28,842 nucleotides of DNA from Ruminococcus flavefaciens (GCA_002373775.1 DFJW01000063.1:1-28842), one strand, 5' to 3'; shown: positions 8,552-16,387, counted from the stretch's first letter. Notes: a model not told the origin generated them from the letters alone. Numbers and translations: made by a program.

Positions 8552-9469
8552 TTACTTGATCATCTTAGCGATCTCGTCTGCGAAGTTCTCTTCCTTCTTT
8601 TCAACGCCCTCGCCGCGCTCGTAACGGACAACATCAACTACCTTGATATAACCGCCGAGCTTCTTAGCCTCAGCATCAACATAACCCTGAACTGAAAGTT
8701 TGTCGTCCTTTACGAAAGACTGCTCAAGGAGGCAGTTCTCTGTGTAGTACTTGCCTACCTTGCCTTCAACGATCTTAGCACGAACCTGCTCAGGCTTGGA
8801 TGCCATCTTAGGATCTTCAGCCATCTGAGCCATCATGATCTCCTTCTCCTTCTCGATGACCTCAGCAGGAACCTGCTCGCGGTTGAGATAAGGAGCGTTG
8901 AGTGCAGCAGACTGCATTGCAACATCCTTACCGATAGCTGCAACCTGATCTGCTGAAAGATCAGTATCAAGCTTTACGAGAACACCGATGCTGCCGCCGT
9001 TGTGGATGTAAGAAGCAAGTACGCCTTCCATTCTTACGAAACGACGGATAACGATATTCTCTCTGATCTTCATTCCGGCAAGCTCTGTGAGAGCCTCGCC
9101 TACTGTACCTGTGCCGCCGCTGATAGCGCACTCTTTAAGTGCCTCAACGTCAGCAGGATTCTTCTCAATGATAGTCTTTGCTACGCCTGCAACAAAGTTT
9201 CTGATATCATCTGTGTTAGCAGCGAAGTCTGTCTCTGTGTTTACTTCGAGAAGAACACCGGTGTTTCCCTCAACAACAGCAGCAACTACACCCTCAGCAG
9301 CAGCTCTGCCGCTCTTCTTAGCCTGAGTTGCGAGACCTTTTTCTCTGAGGAATTCGATAGCCTTGTCCATATCGCCGTCGTTAGCCTCAAGAGCCTTCTT
9401 GCAGTCCATCATGCCAACGCCTGTGGACTTCATGAGTTCCTTTATTTCTGCAACGGAAACCTTTCCCAT
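8552..9469 (-). CDS. tsf: Translation elongation factor Ts
   Basis: EF-Ts is the nucleotide exchange factor of EF-Tu and acts in the cytoplasm. The 305-residue protein starts with the UBA-like domain (VAEIKELMKSTGVGMMDCKK, then ALEANDGDMDKAIEFLREKG). It carries the EF-Tu-contacting signature TDFAAN near residue 80 and has a full-length two-part dimerisation region. GGAGG lies 9 nt before the ATG. It follows rpsB, the conserved bacterial order. Confidence 0.97.
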   Translation of the reverse strand: MGKVSVAEIKELMKSTGVGMMDCKKALEANDGDMDKAIEFLREKGLATQAKKSGRAAAEGVVAAVVEGNTGVLLEVNTETDFAANTDDIRNFVAGVAKTIIEKNPADVEALKECAISGGTGTVGEALTELAGMKIRENIVIRRFVRMEGVLASYIHNGGSIGVLVKLDTDLSADQVAAIGKDVAMQSAALNAPYLNREQVPAEVIEKEKEIMMAQMAEDPKMASKPEQVRAKIVEGKVGKYYTENCLLEQSFVKDDKLSVQGYVDAEAKKLGGYIKVVDVVRYERGEGVEKKEENFADEIAKMIK

Positions 9470-9512
9470 TGTTATTACCTCCTGTAAATTATTGAATTGT
9501 AGATATAAATGA

Positions 9513-9545
9513 CGGCTGCTGCCCGTTCACGCCTGACAGCAGCCG
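9513..9545 (-). other. Hairpin between rpsB and tsf
   Basis: CGGCTGCTG (9513-9521) and CAGCAGCCG (9537-9545) form a 9-bp stem with a 15-nt loop. On the minus strand it is followed by TCATTTATA, not a true T-run. It is therefore more likely a partial attenuator or RNA processing/stability element than a full terminator. Confidence 0.6.
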
Positions 9546-9569
9546 ATGTTTACTATTTGATAATGGCGA

Positions 9570-10316
9570 TCATTCAGCGTCAGCCTCAGCTGCTTCAGCT
9601 TCCTCTGCGGGAGCTTCCTGAGTCTCAGCGTCGCCGCCCTGTCTGCCTTCGATAACAGCGTTAGCAACTGTGCCGGCAATAAGCTTTACAGCTCTGATAG
9701 CGTCGTCGTTGCCGGGGATAACGTAGTCAACTTCATCAGGATCGCAGTTTGTATCAACGATAGCAACTATCGGGATACCGAGCTTCTTAGCCTCAGCAAC
9801 AGCGATCTTTTCCTTTCTGGGATCAACGATGAAAAGAGCTGCGGGGAGCTTCTTCATGTTCTTGATACCGCCGAGGAACTTCTCGAGCTTCTCGATCTCG
9901 AGGTTGAGCTTAACAACTTCCTTCTTGGGGAGAAGAGCGAATGTGCCGTCCTCTTCCATTGTGTGGAGCTGCTCAAGTCTCTTTATACGAGTCTGGATTG
10001 TCTTGAAGTTTGTGAGCATACCGCCGAGCCATCTTGCGTTTACATAGTGTGCGCCTGCTCTTGTAGCTTCTTCCTTAACAGAATCTCCAGCCTGCTTCTT
10101 TGTACCTACGAAAAGTACCTCGCCGCCCTGTGCAGACAGATCGCGAACGAAGAGATAAGCTTCTTCGAGCTTCTTAACTGTCTTCTGAAGGTCGATGATG
10201 TAGATTCCGTTTCTTTCTGTGAAAATGTACGGAGCCATTTTCGGGTTCCATCTTCTTGTCTGGTGTCCGAAATGAACGCCAGCCTCAAGAAGCTGCTTCA
10301 TTGATACTACTCCCAT
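9570..10316 (-). CDS. rpsB: Small ribosomal subunit protein S2
   Basis: S2 is a 30S subunit protein. The 248-residue product has the hallmark start [20 protein letters not shown], the middle motif [14 protein letters not shown], and [20 protein letters not shown] and IPGNDDA further on. The C-terminal tail is acidic and Ala/Glu-rich. The start at 10316 is supported by AAGGAGG 8 nt upstream. The open frame continues to 10400 but this is leader RNA downstream of a strong promoter. It is first in the rpsB-tsf operon. Confidence 0.97.
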   Translation of the reverse strand: MGVVSMKQLLEAGVHFGHQTRRWNPKMAPYIFTERNGIYIIDLQKTVKKLEEAYLFVRDLSAQGGEVLFVGTKKQAGDSVKEEATRAGAHYVNARWLGGMLTNFKTIQTRIKRLEQLHTMEEDGTFALLPKKEVVKLNLEIEKLEKFLGGIKNMKKLPAALFIVDPRKEKIAVAEAKKLGIPIVAIVDTNCDPDEVDYVIPGNDDAIRAVKLIAGTVANAVIEGRQGGDAETQEAPAEEAEAAEADAE

Positions 10317-10423
10317 GGTGTAGTCCTCCTTAAAATTGGTTATTATTAATCCTCCGCCGTACTTGACTCGTGGACAACGCTGTGCAGCGCACCAATCCAC
10401 GAAAGCATCAGCGTGCGAATTGC
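10317..10423 (-). promoter_or_regulatory. rpsB mRNA leader with hairpin
   Basis: From the promoter at 10430-10458 the transcript would carry about 107 nt before the rpsB ATG. It contains a hairpin with outer stem CGTGGA/TCCACG (10369-10374 with 10396-10401) and inner stem CGCT/AGCG around a GTGC loop. S2 is known to control its own operon in some bacteria through leader RNA. Whether this leader does so is inference. Confidence 0.45.
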
Positions 10424-10429
10424 TTTAAC

Positions 10430-10458
10430 ATTATAACATGTACAGGAATATTTTTCAA
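10430..10458 (-). promoter_or_regulatory. Promoter of rpsB-tsf
   Basis: On the minus strand TTGAAA (10453-10458) and TATAAT (10430-10435) are 17 nt apart, with an extended TG-T before the -10 box. The -35 box overlaps the stop codon of the PRC-barrel gene. Confidence 0.88.
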
Positions 10459-10772
10459 TAGTTTTCAGCACTGCGCTGTGACGATTTTTTTATAACAATC
10501 CCGTTGGTATTTGTTGATTCTGACAAAGAACCGGCTGCCGTGCGCTTTATGAGGATCACTTCTCCTCCGACCACACGGATACTGCTGCATGGTATTATGA
10601 TATCTGCATCCCTGCCCAATATGCCGAATAACCGCGGTCTGCCGTAGATCACAAGGGCTGTTACGCTGGAATCAGAAAGGTCTACCCGCACGTCGTCTAT
10701 GTATCCCAGTCTTTCGCCGTCGGTGATGTCTATCACCTCTTTGCGGCGTATATCATCAAAACTGCACTGCAT
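10455..10772 (-). CDS. YlmC/YmxH-type PRC-barrel protein
   Basis: The 105-residue cytoplasmic protein matches the YlmC/YmxH family: MQCSFDDIRRKEVIDITDGE, then RLGYIDDVRVDL, and a C-terminal half with RPRLFGILGRDADIIIPCSS. The family is widespread in spore-forming Firmicutes and is often annotated as sporulation-linked; the biochemical role is unknown. A serine/threonine-rich tail (residues 80-105) extends past the core domain. The ribosome binding site GGAGG (7 nt from the ATG) forms one arm of a 12-bp hairpin described separately, so its translation may be controlled. It lies 67 nt behind a 54-residue gene and no separate promoter was found. Confidence 0.88.
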   Translation of the reverse strand: MQCSFDDIRRKEVIDITDGERLGYIDDVRVDLSDSSVTALVIYGRPRLFGILGRDADIIIPCSSIRVVGGEVILIKRTAAGSLSESTNTNGIVIKKSSQRSAENY

Positions 10773-10779
10773 AAGATCA

Positions 10780-10813
10780 CCTCCGCATATAGCTGTAAAA
10801 GTATATGCGGAGG
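10780..10813 (-). promoter_or_regulatory. Hairpin hiding the ribosome binding site of the PRC-barrel gene
   Basis: CCTCCGCATATA (10780-10791) is perfectly complementary to TATATGCGGAGG (10802-10813), giving a 12-bp stem with a 10-nt loop. In the minus-strand mRNA the 3' arm is TATATGCGGAGG, whose GGAGG is the ribosome binding site 7 nt before the ATG at 10772. No T-run follows, so it is not a terminator. Confidence 0.75.
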
Positions 10814-10839
10814 GGCTTGGCGATTATTTATACAGGGAA

Positions 10840-11004
10840 TCATTCCTCGTCGTCATCGTCATTGTTTTTTCTGAGTTTTGCAAAAATTGCTGTTCCGACC
10901 GCAGCTCCTACAGCTACAAGTCCGACTATAATGAGCTTTCCTGCCGGAAATGTATCTCCGGTAACAGGCGCAGTTTCAGCTAATGCCATTAATTCTGCCA
11001 GCAT
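10840..11004 (-). CDS. Small membrane protein, 54 residues, sorting-signal-like
   Basis: The product is a short helix-only protein: MLAELMALAETAPVTGDTFP is followed by a Gly/Ala/Val-rich membrane segment (about 22-42), then KLRKNN and the acidic end DDDDEE. The order TG-D, hydrophobic stretch, positive residues resembles the C-terminal anchor of sortase substrates, but the first residue of LPxTG is missing and an acidic tail follows. GGAGG lies 7 nt before the ATG and a near-consensus promoter sits upstream at 11059-11087, so it is very likely a real gene. It is followed by the PRC-barrel gene. Function unknown. Confidence 0.75.
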   Translation of the reverse strand: MLAELMALAETAPVTGDTFPAGKLIIVGLVAVGAAVGTAIFAKLRKNNDDDDEE

Positions 11005-11058
11005 TTTTATTCTCCTCCGTTGTTTGCACTATCGTGCTTTAGTTTTTTGACACATACT

Positions 11059-11087
11059 ATATTAGCACATATGCTGCGTTTTGTCAA
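11059..11087 (-). promoter_or_regulatory. Promoter of the 54-residue protein gene
   Basis: On the minus strand TTGACA (11082-11087) and TAATAT (11059-11064) are 17 nt apart, with TG-C before the -10 box. Transcription would start near 11052, about 48 nt before the ATG. It probably also serves the PRC-barrel gene. Confidence 0.85.
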
Positions 11088-11127
11088 CTCCGGGTATCAT
11101 CCCGCGCATCACTGACGGGACCGGCAC

Positions 11128-11162
11128 AAAAAAAGATCCCTGCCGTACATGCTGGGATCTTT
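11128..11162 (-). terminator. Terminator behind the decayed gene
   Basis: AAAGATCCC (11132-11140) pairs with GGGATCTTT (11154-11162). The minus strand continues with a run of seven T in total (11128-11134). The plus strand also has a T-rich side, so it could work both ways. It lies about 20 nt after the stop at 11182-11184. Confidence 0.8.
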
Positions 11163-11181
11163 ATCTTTGGTTCAGCCGGTA

Positions 11182-11419
11182 TTATGAGCAGCTTATGTTC
11201 TGAAAGCCCTCCCATTCCTCCGGTGTCCGCGTCTTATCTTTTGCTGTGCTCCCGCCACCGGAGCATCGCAGTGAACGCCGCGGACCGTCGTTCCTCCTTC
11301 TTGATTATTTCTGTGCGGATATCATTGGCTATGTACGCTCGCCTGTACTTCGTGGTTGTTTCACTTGCAGAGTTGAGCGTATGCAGGATAATGCGCCATA
11401 CGGGCAGAACTGTTATGTA
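11182..11419 (-). pseudogene. Probable remnant of a small unknown gene with one frameshift
   Basis: A Lys/Arg/Glu-rich frame opens after a stop at 11420-11422 and reads naturally (KYRRAYIANDIRTEIIKKEE, later FTAMLRWREHSK). It hits a stop just after an AAAA run at 11239-11242. Removing one A there would join it to the neighbouring frame DKTRTPEEWEGFQNISCS, which ends with TAA at 11182-11184, about 20 nt before a clear terminator. No start codon is found at the 5' side. I do not recognise the family. This could be a decayed gene or a sequencing error in a homopolymer; the plus-strand frames over the same bases look like shadows. Confidence 0.4.
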
Positions 11420-11597
11420 TTAGGCTATGACCTTTGCCGCATGATGCCATATCTATGATAATTGTCAGTTATGACAAGTGAAACCTCAGTTAAACGCTGT
11501 CTGTGTTTCATCATGTTCATTATATCAGTGCTTATGCCGGATTTCAATACATTTCCGGTGAACGGTGTCAAATCGGCGGTGAACGGTCGTCATCCCG

Positions 11598-11635
11598 AAA
11601 AAACTGCCGCACCCGAACGTTACCGGATGCGGCAG
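11598..11635 (-). terminator. Terminator of the xylanase gene
   Basis: CTGCCGCA (11604-11611) pairs with TGCGGCAG (11628-11635) and the stem continues inward with CCG/CGG. Six T follow on the minus strand (11598-11603). It starts 14 nt after the stop codon. Confidence 0.92.
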
Positions 11636-11648
11636 AAATCATATTCGG

Positions 11649-14600
11649 TTATACGGGAAGCTTGCTGATGAGCCCGAGTTTGTACTCCTGTATCGCACTT
11701 GCGTCAGCATTTGTAACGCCGTCGCCGCGAGAACTTACATCTGCGTTATCCAGACCGTCCTTTGTTATGCCGTCCGGCTTACCGACGCCGTACACGTCCG
11801 GATTCGCAAGATACTGCATTATGAGCACTGCATCTGCCATGTTCACGTTTTTATCGCAGTTAGCGTCGCCGTAGACAACTCCTGACGGTTCTTCATCACC
11901 TGACAGCACAAGAAGTCCCAGACCGGAAACATCCGCATAGCCCATGCCGGTAAGGTCGTACCAGTTTGATATGGATGTACGCTTTCCCTGTCCGTCGCCG
12001 TCGTCGTTTATCTGTGCATCGAATCCGACTACCTGACCGGAACTGAAACCGCCAAGTGTTGAAGGTATTGCAAATTCTACCAGATATCCGTCGGATGTTT
12101 TTGCGGATGCCGAAACGAACCTGTCTGTGCTCAGACCGTCAGTTACGGTCTTTTCGCCGTCGTAATTCACCCGGCACTGTATATCGTCGGATTCATACGC
12201 GGTGGATTTGTGATTGTTCTCATCGAGGAAGATCTCTACCGTGTCCTGCTCATAGGAATTTGAACTTGCCTTGCTCAGTACAGGATCTTTCACCTGTGCC
12301 AGCACATAGATATTGTCATTGTCCCAGAGTACCTTTGCCGTACCTGTTGCTCCGCTGCCCATTGAATACTTATCAATGCTTATTTCTGGAGCATCTGCCC
12401 AGATATCGTCTGTCTTTCCGTCGATTATCGGAGTGCCATAGGATGCCTTTGCAACGGCAGGTATCTCTGATATGATGACCTTGCCCATAACAGTCGTGAT
12501 ACCGCCGTATCCGGCAAGTGTCCCCTGCTTATAATCAAGCGTGTTCCACGCGGTATCGCCGATAGCCAGGTCAAAATAGAAACTGTCACCGACGCTCCGC
12601 TTTTGGTCACCCGCATATTCAAGCCTGATGACATTTTCTCCGTGCACAAGACTTCCATCAGCATAATAACCCTCTGCATATATCTCATAAGGCGCAGATC
12701 TTTCTGCTCTGATAATAACAGTAAGCGAGTCGTCTTCATTATAGATGAGCTTGAATCCGCCGTTATCGCCTACTGCGTTCTCAGCCTGTATGCCGGCAAC
12801 GAATTCATCCGTTCTGCCTGCTCCGAGGTATGCTCTCGCTGTTTTTATGGTCTGTACCTCTGTGTCAGTGTCCGCAACTGCATAGTAAGCCGGCTTAGCC
12901 TGATAGTCCTTGTCAAAGAGCAGAGGATAGCCTCCGATCCAGCTGGTGGAATCGGTTATGCCCCAGAGTATGACTGCTGAAAGGTCCACACCGTCAGCCT
13001 TGACGCGCTTGTACATCTCAAAGCACTGGCGATAGCGTTCTGCAAGTGCAAGCTGGTCTTCCTGTGTGTTGGAACGCAGAGACACATCCAGCTCTGTCAC
13101 CTGTATCTCAAGTCCCATAGCCGCATAGCTTCTCAGTGCCGATTCATACTGTGCTATGGAAGGACTGCTCATTCCGATATGGGACTGCATTCCCATGCCG
13201 TCGATGAGATCAGCATCAACGAGCGGCTGAAGTATCTCTGACTGGATGTATTTCAGCTTATTCTCGCTGTATTCATTATAATCATTGTAGAAAAGCTTAC
13301 ATCCTTCCGGTGCATACTTTCTCGCGTAAGTGAATGCCTTTTTGATGTAGCTCTGGTCGCCGTAAACACTTACCCAGCCGGATGATCCGTCGCCCTGCGA
13401 ATATGCACCGGCGTTTCTGATAGTTCCGGAATCCGACGCTGCTTCATTCACAACGTCCCACGCATACACGTTCAGATCCGGATACTGTGTCTTAATGGCT
13501 GTCATTATGTTCCTGATATAGTTCTCCATTCGCTTATCCATTATCTCAGGAGATACAAAATCAGCGGAAGCGTCATAGTTTTCCTTGAAGAACCAGTCCG
13601 GTGTCTGTGAGTGCCATACAAGCACATGTCCTCTCAGCGGAAGTTTATTCTCTTCACAGAATCTCAGCATATCCGCCGCCTGTTTCAGCGATATCTGCGG
13701 ATTTGTCTGGTCACCGCCGTTTGCGTTCATATATGCAATTGTCGCAGCCTGATCGAGAACTGATTCGGGTTTCAGCTCATTTCCTATGGTTACGCTGTTA
13801 TAGTGCTTCAGGATAAGGTCTTTGGTTGCGCCCTGTGTGAACTCACTTCCTGCCACTGCACAGCCTATCCTGAAATCATCCTTGTATATGTCCTTCAGTG
13901 AAGCTATGTCCTCCTGTATTGCCGGATCGGGAAGTCTCTTTCCGCTGACATCGTCCAGATAGAAGCCCATGAGATCCTGTTCGGTAACGGATGCGTCCGG
14001 CTTGTATGCCGTCTGGACGTATACATAGATATTTGCTGCGCCCTCCGGGATAGTACACTCAGTGCCTACATAAGTCCATTCGCCCTTGTTGGCTGTCTCT
14101 GTATAGATAGTGTAATAATTCTCCTTGCCTCCGAGGTCGTACTGGAGATTGATCGAGAATTTCTGGGTGTCTGTCCATTTTTCTCCGTCGTACATAACAT
14201 AGCAGCCAAAGCTGTAATATCCGCCGGGTTCGAGCACCAGCGTCTTGTTGCAGGTAGCTCCGTTCCAGAGCTGCTGTCTGCCGTCGGTGTATATCGAATA
14301 ATCACCGCTGTAGGAATACTTGTCCGTCACTTCAAGAGTTGTATTTGAGCCGCGTGTCTGCCAGCTCATTTTAGTGCCGTCATCAAAATTGTCGAAGAAT
14401 CCGTCTTCCTTGTCTGTCTGTTCGACTTTCTCGCCGGAGATCACGAATTCATCCATGTAGAAGTCGCTGAGCGTGTTTGCCTCAACATAGACAACTATGT
14501 TCGAAGCATCCGCAGGAACTGTGTATTTTCCCTTTATAACGCCCCATTTGCCCTGTTTTATGTTGGTGCCTGAGATGTATTTGTAGTTCTCTTTGCCGTC

Positions 14601-14972
14601 TTTGTCGGTGTAGAGGCATTGCAGATTGAACTGCTGACTCTGTCCTCCCACCTCGTCATCATAATAAACCGCCACGCTGAGTTCATACTCATGTCCGGGA
14701 TACATCACGCCGATCATTGATGCGCCGGCACCGTTCCAGTTCACTGTTCTCCCGGTGACCGCAAGCGACTTTGAACCTGCATACGCCTGCTCATCTGTCA
14801 GTTTTATCTCGGTGCTACCAGATGTCCTCGCCTTCCATGTGCCGAAACTCTCTTCAAAAGTGTCGTGCACCAGTTCCGGAAGTTCCGCACTCTCGGCGTA
14901 GGCGCAGAAAGGGATGCTGCTGACCGCAAGTCCCATTGATGCTGTGACTGCGATCAATTTCTTAAACTCCAT
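11649..14972 (-). CDS. Modular GH10 endo-xylanase: CBM22-CBM22-GH10-CBM9-dockerin
   Basis: This secreted 1107-residue enzyme hydrolyses beta-1,4-xylan. A signal peptide ends near AYA (26). Two CBM22-type xylan-binding modules follow (about 35-182 and 191-344). The GH10 barrel spans about 355-700, with acid/base Glu510 in WDVVNEA and nucleophile Glu627 in VTELDV; RGHVLVWHSQTPDWF and GMGMQSHIG are also typical. A beta-rich stretch of unclear type (about 705-830) leads to a CBM9-type module (about 845-1025, starting GTPIIDGKTDDIWADAP). The C-terminus is a type I dockerin (about 1034-1104) with loops GDANCDKNVNMAD and NADVSSRGDGVTNAD. GAGGTGATAAT precedes the ATG. It is a single-gene unit with its own promoter and terminator. 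Attachment to a cellulosome scaffold is inferred from the dockerin. Confidence 0.96.
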   Translation of the reverse strand: MEFKKLIAVTASMGLAVSSIPFCAYAESAELPELVHDTFEESFGTWKARTSGSTEIKLTDEQAYAGSKSLAVTGRTVNWNGAGASMIGVMYPGHEYELSVAVYYDDEVGGQSQQFNLQCLYTDKDGKENYKYISGTNIKQGKWGVIKGKYTVPADASNIVVYVEANTLSDFYMDEFVISGEKVEQTDKEDGFFDNFDDGTKMSWQTRGSNTTLEVTDKYSYSGDYSIYTDGRQQLWNGATCNKTLVLEPGGYYSFGCYVMYDGEKWTDTQKFSINLQYDLGGKENYYTIYTETANKGEWTYVGTECTIPEGAANIYVYVQTAYKPDASVTEQDLMGFYLDDVSGKRLPDPAIQEDIASLKDIYKDDFRIGCAVAGSEFTQGATKDLILKHYNSVTIGNELKPESVLDQAATIAYMNANGGDQTNPQISLKQAADMLRFCEENKLPLRGHVLVWHSQTPDWFFKENYDASADFVSPEIMDKRMENYIRNIMTAIKTQYPDLNVYAWDVVNEAASDSGTIRNAGAYSQGDGSSGWVSVYGDQSYIKKAFTYARKYAPEGCKLFYNDYNEYSENKLKYIQSEILQPLVDADLIDGMGMQSHIGMSSPSIAQYESALRSYAAMGLEIQVTELDVSLRSNTQEDQLALAERYRQCFEMYKRVKADGVDLSAVILWGITDSTSWIGGYPLLFDKDYQAKPAYYAVADTDTEVQTIKTARAYLGAGRTDEFVAGIQAENAVGDNGGFKLIYNEDDSLTVIIRAERSAPYEIYAEGYYADGSLVHGENVIRLEYAGDQKRSVGDSFYFDLAIGDTAWNTLDYKQGTLAGYGGITTVMGKVIISEIPAVAKASYGTPIIDGKTDDIWADAPEISIDKYSMGSGATGTAKVLWDNDNIYVLAQVKDPVLSKASSNSYEQDTVEIFLDENNHKSTAYESDDIQCRVNYDGEKTVTDGLSTDRFVSASAKTSDGYLVEFAIPSTLGGFSSGQVVGFDAQINDDGDGQGKRTSISNWYDLTGMGYADVSGLGLLVLSGDEEPSGVVYGDANCDKNVNMADAVLIMQYLANPDVYGVGKPDGITKDGLDNADVSSRGDGVTNADASAIQEYKLGLISKLPV

Positions 14973-15058
14973 ATTATCACCTCATATAAAATATAAGACG
15001 CGACAGCCGCCTAAAGCTGTCGATCACGTTTAGTCTGTTTTTCAGACTTTATTTTTGC
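14973..15058 (-). promoter_or_regulatory. Xylanase mRNA leader with two small hairpins
   Basis: The predicted leader of about 86 nt contains AGTCTG/CAGACT (15032-15037 with 15043-15048, loop of 5) and CGACAGC/GCTGTCG (15001-15007 with 15016-15022, loop of 8). Neither is followed by a T-run. They may protect the mRNA or regulate translation; nothing shows which. Confidence 0.4.
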
Positions 15059-15064
15059 AATGTT

Positions 15065-15093
15065 ATTATATCATAACGGATTTTAAATATCAA
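15065..15093 (-). promoter_or_regulatory. Promoter of the xylanase gene
   Basis: On the minus strand TTGATA (15088-15093) and TATAAT (15065-15070) are 17 nt apart with an extended TG-A before the -10 box. I saw no obvious operator palindrome over it. Confidence 0.87.
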
Positions 15094-15123
15094 TAGAAAT
15101 GCAGATTTTACACCATTACACCC

Positions 15124-15164
15124 AATTAATAAATGCACACCTCCGAAGTACGGAAGTGTGCATT
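15124..15164 (-). terminator. Terminator of the aldo/keto reductase gene
   Basis: AATGCACAC (15132-15140) pairs with GTGTGCATT (15156-15164), and TCCG/CGGA extends the stem. The minus strand continues TTATTAATT. It begins 16 nt after the stop codon. Confidence 0.8.
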
Positions 15165-15179
15165 GTCTGTTATTATATG

Positions 15180-16304
15180 TCAGCCCTCCATTGGAACGCA
15201 GTCTTTCAGCAGGGAGATTATCTCCAGATGCTGCGGACAGGCACCTTCACACTGTCCGCATTCGATGCAGTTGGATGCTTTTCCCTTGCCCTGAGTTGCT
15301 ATTGCATATGCCTGCTTTCCGCCGTCCCAGCTCGGCTTCTTTATCTCGCCGTTTCTCACCGCGAATATTTCCGGGATAGCGATGCCCATGGGACATCCTT
15401 CTGTGCAGTAGTGACATGAAGTACACTTGATGGAATTGTCCTTTTCCAGTTCTTCCTGCACTTTCTTTATCACAAGCTGCTCTTCCGCGTCAAGGGGCTT
15501 GAAATCCTTCATATACGAAAGATTGTCATCCATCTGGGCTAAGTTGGACATGCCAGACAGGACTGTGATGATGCCCTCCATTGAAGCCACATACCTGATC
15601 GCCCATGAAGCCATTGAAGCTTCAGCATCGGCTGCCTTGAAAATATCCTTTACTCCCTGAGGCGGATCTGCAAGTGCACCGCCTTTTATGGGCTCCATTA
15701 CTGTGATCGACACACCGTGCTTTCTTGCGACTTCATAGCACTGCTTTGCGGCTACTCCGGGGTTGTTCCAGTCGGCATAGTTTATCTGGAGCTGTATAAA
15801 ATCCACATCCGGATGCGCATTCAGCAGTTCTTCAAGCAGGTCCGGATCTGCATGGAACGAGAAACCGTAGTTCTTTATAAGACCTTTCGCCTTCTGTTCC
15901 TTTACGAAGTCCCATATGTGGTACTCATCATACTTCTTATAGTTATTGCGCTGGAGTGCATGCAAAAGGTAATAATCGAAATAGCCTGCACCGGTACGTT
16001 CGAGGCTTGTGTAGAACTGCTGTTTGCAGCTCTCTTCATCATGGCACTGCATCCACGCATTTATCTTGGTACACAGCGTGTAACTCTCGCGGGGATGACG
16101 CTCAACGAGTGCCTTTCTCGTTGCTGCTTCTGATTCTCCGTTATCGTATACATATGCAGTATCGAAATATGTACCGCCGGCTGCTATGAATCTGTCCACC
16201 ATTTCGCATGTCTGATCTACGTCGATCTTACCGTCTGGCAGTTTCGGAAGTCTCATAAGACCGAATCCGAGTTTGAATACATCCTTGCCGAACCAATCGC
16301 TCAT
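15180..16304 (-). CDS. Aldo/keto reductase with C-terminal 2[4Fe-4S] ferredoxin-like domain
   Basis: The 374-residue cytoplasmic oxidoreductase has an aldo/keto reductase barrel with the catalytic set Asp48, Tyr53, Lys80 and His115 (in FDTAYVYDNGESE, CTKINAW and YYLLHAL). Two Cys clusters follow: C294-x2-C297-x2-C300-x3-C304P and C346-x2-C349-x2-C352-x3-C356P, each able to hold a [4Fe-4S] cluster. This build is common in anaerobes; substrates are mostly unknown. The start at 16304 is set by AAGGAGG 7 nt upstream; the frame is open to 16352 but without a ribosome binding site. It is a single-gene unit with its own promoter and terminator. Confidence 0.93.
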   Translation of the reverse strand: MSDWFGKDVFKLGFGLMRLPKLPDGKIDVDQTCEMVDRFIAAGGTYFDTAYVYDNGESEAATRKALVERHPRESYTLCTKINAWMQCHDEESCKQQFYTSLERTGAGYFDYYLLHALQRNNYKKYDEYHIWDFVKEQKAKGLIKNYGFSFHADPDLLEELLNAHPDVDFIQLQINYADWNNPGVAAKQCYEVARKHGVSITVMEPIKGGALADPPQGVKDIFKAADAEASMASWAIRYVASMEGIITVLSGMSNLAQMDDNLSYMKDFKPLDAEEQLVIKKVQEELEKDNSIKCTSCHYCTEGCPMGIAIPEIFAVRNGEIKKPSWDGGKQAYAIATQGKGKASNCIECGQCEGACPQHLEIISLLKDCVPMEG

Positions 16305-16358
16305 TGTTGTACCTCCTTGATAATCAGTGATTTCAGCCGGTAACTCCGGCACATTTAT

Positions 16359-16387
16359 ATTATACCATAGTTCATCGCATTAATCAA
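16359..16387 (-). promoter_or_regulatory. Promoter of the aldo/keto reductase gene
   Basis: On the minus strand TTGATT (16382-16387) and TATAAT (16359-16364) are 17 nt apart with TG-G before the -10 box. The start of transcription would be near 16352, about 48 nt before the ATG. Confidence 0.86.

Larger units (their letters stand above)
11005..11648. other. Intergenic region of 0.64 kb
   Basis: Between the xylanase stop and the 54-residue gene there is no intact gene on either strand. It holds, from right to left, the xylanase terminator, a pair of 11-bp direct repeats (CGGTGAACGGT at 11556 and 11577), the decayed gene with its own terminator, and the promoter at 11059-11087. The stretch 11423-11555 shows only a short minus-strand frame starting at an ATG at 11518-11520, without a ribosome binding site. 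Confidence 0.7.

Noticed and set aside
11246..11458. Plus-strand 70-codon frame (Cys-containing) in the intergenic region
   Set aside because: No ribosome binding site and no promoter; the minus-strand text over the same bases looks more natural and leads to a terminator in the right direction. I cannot fully exclude it.
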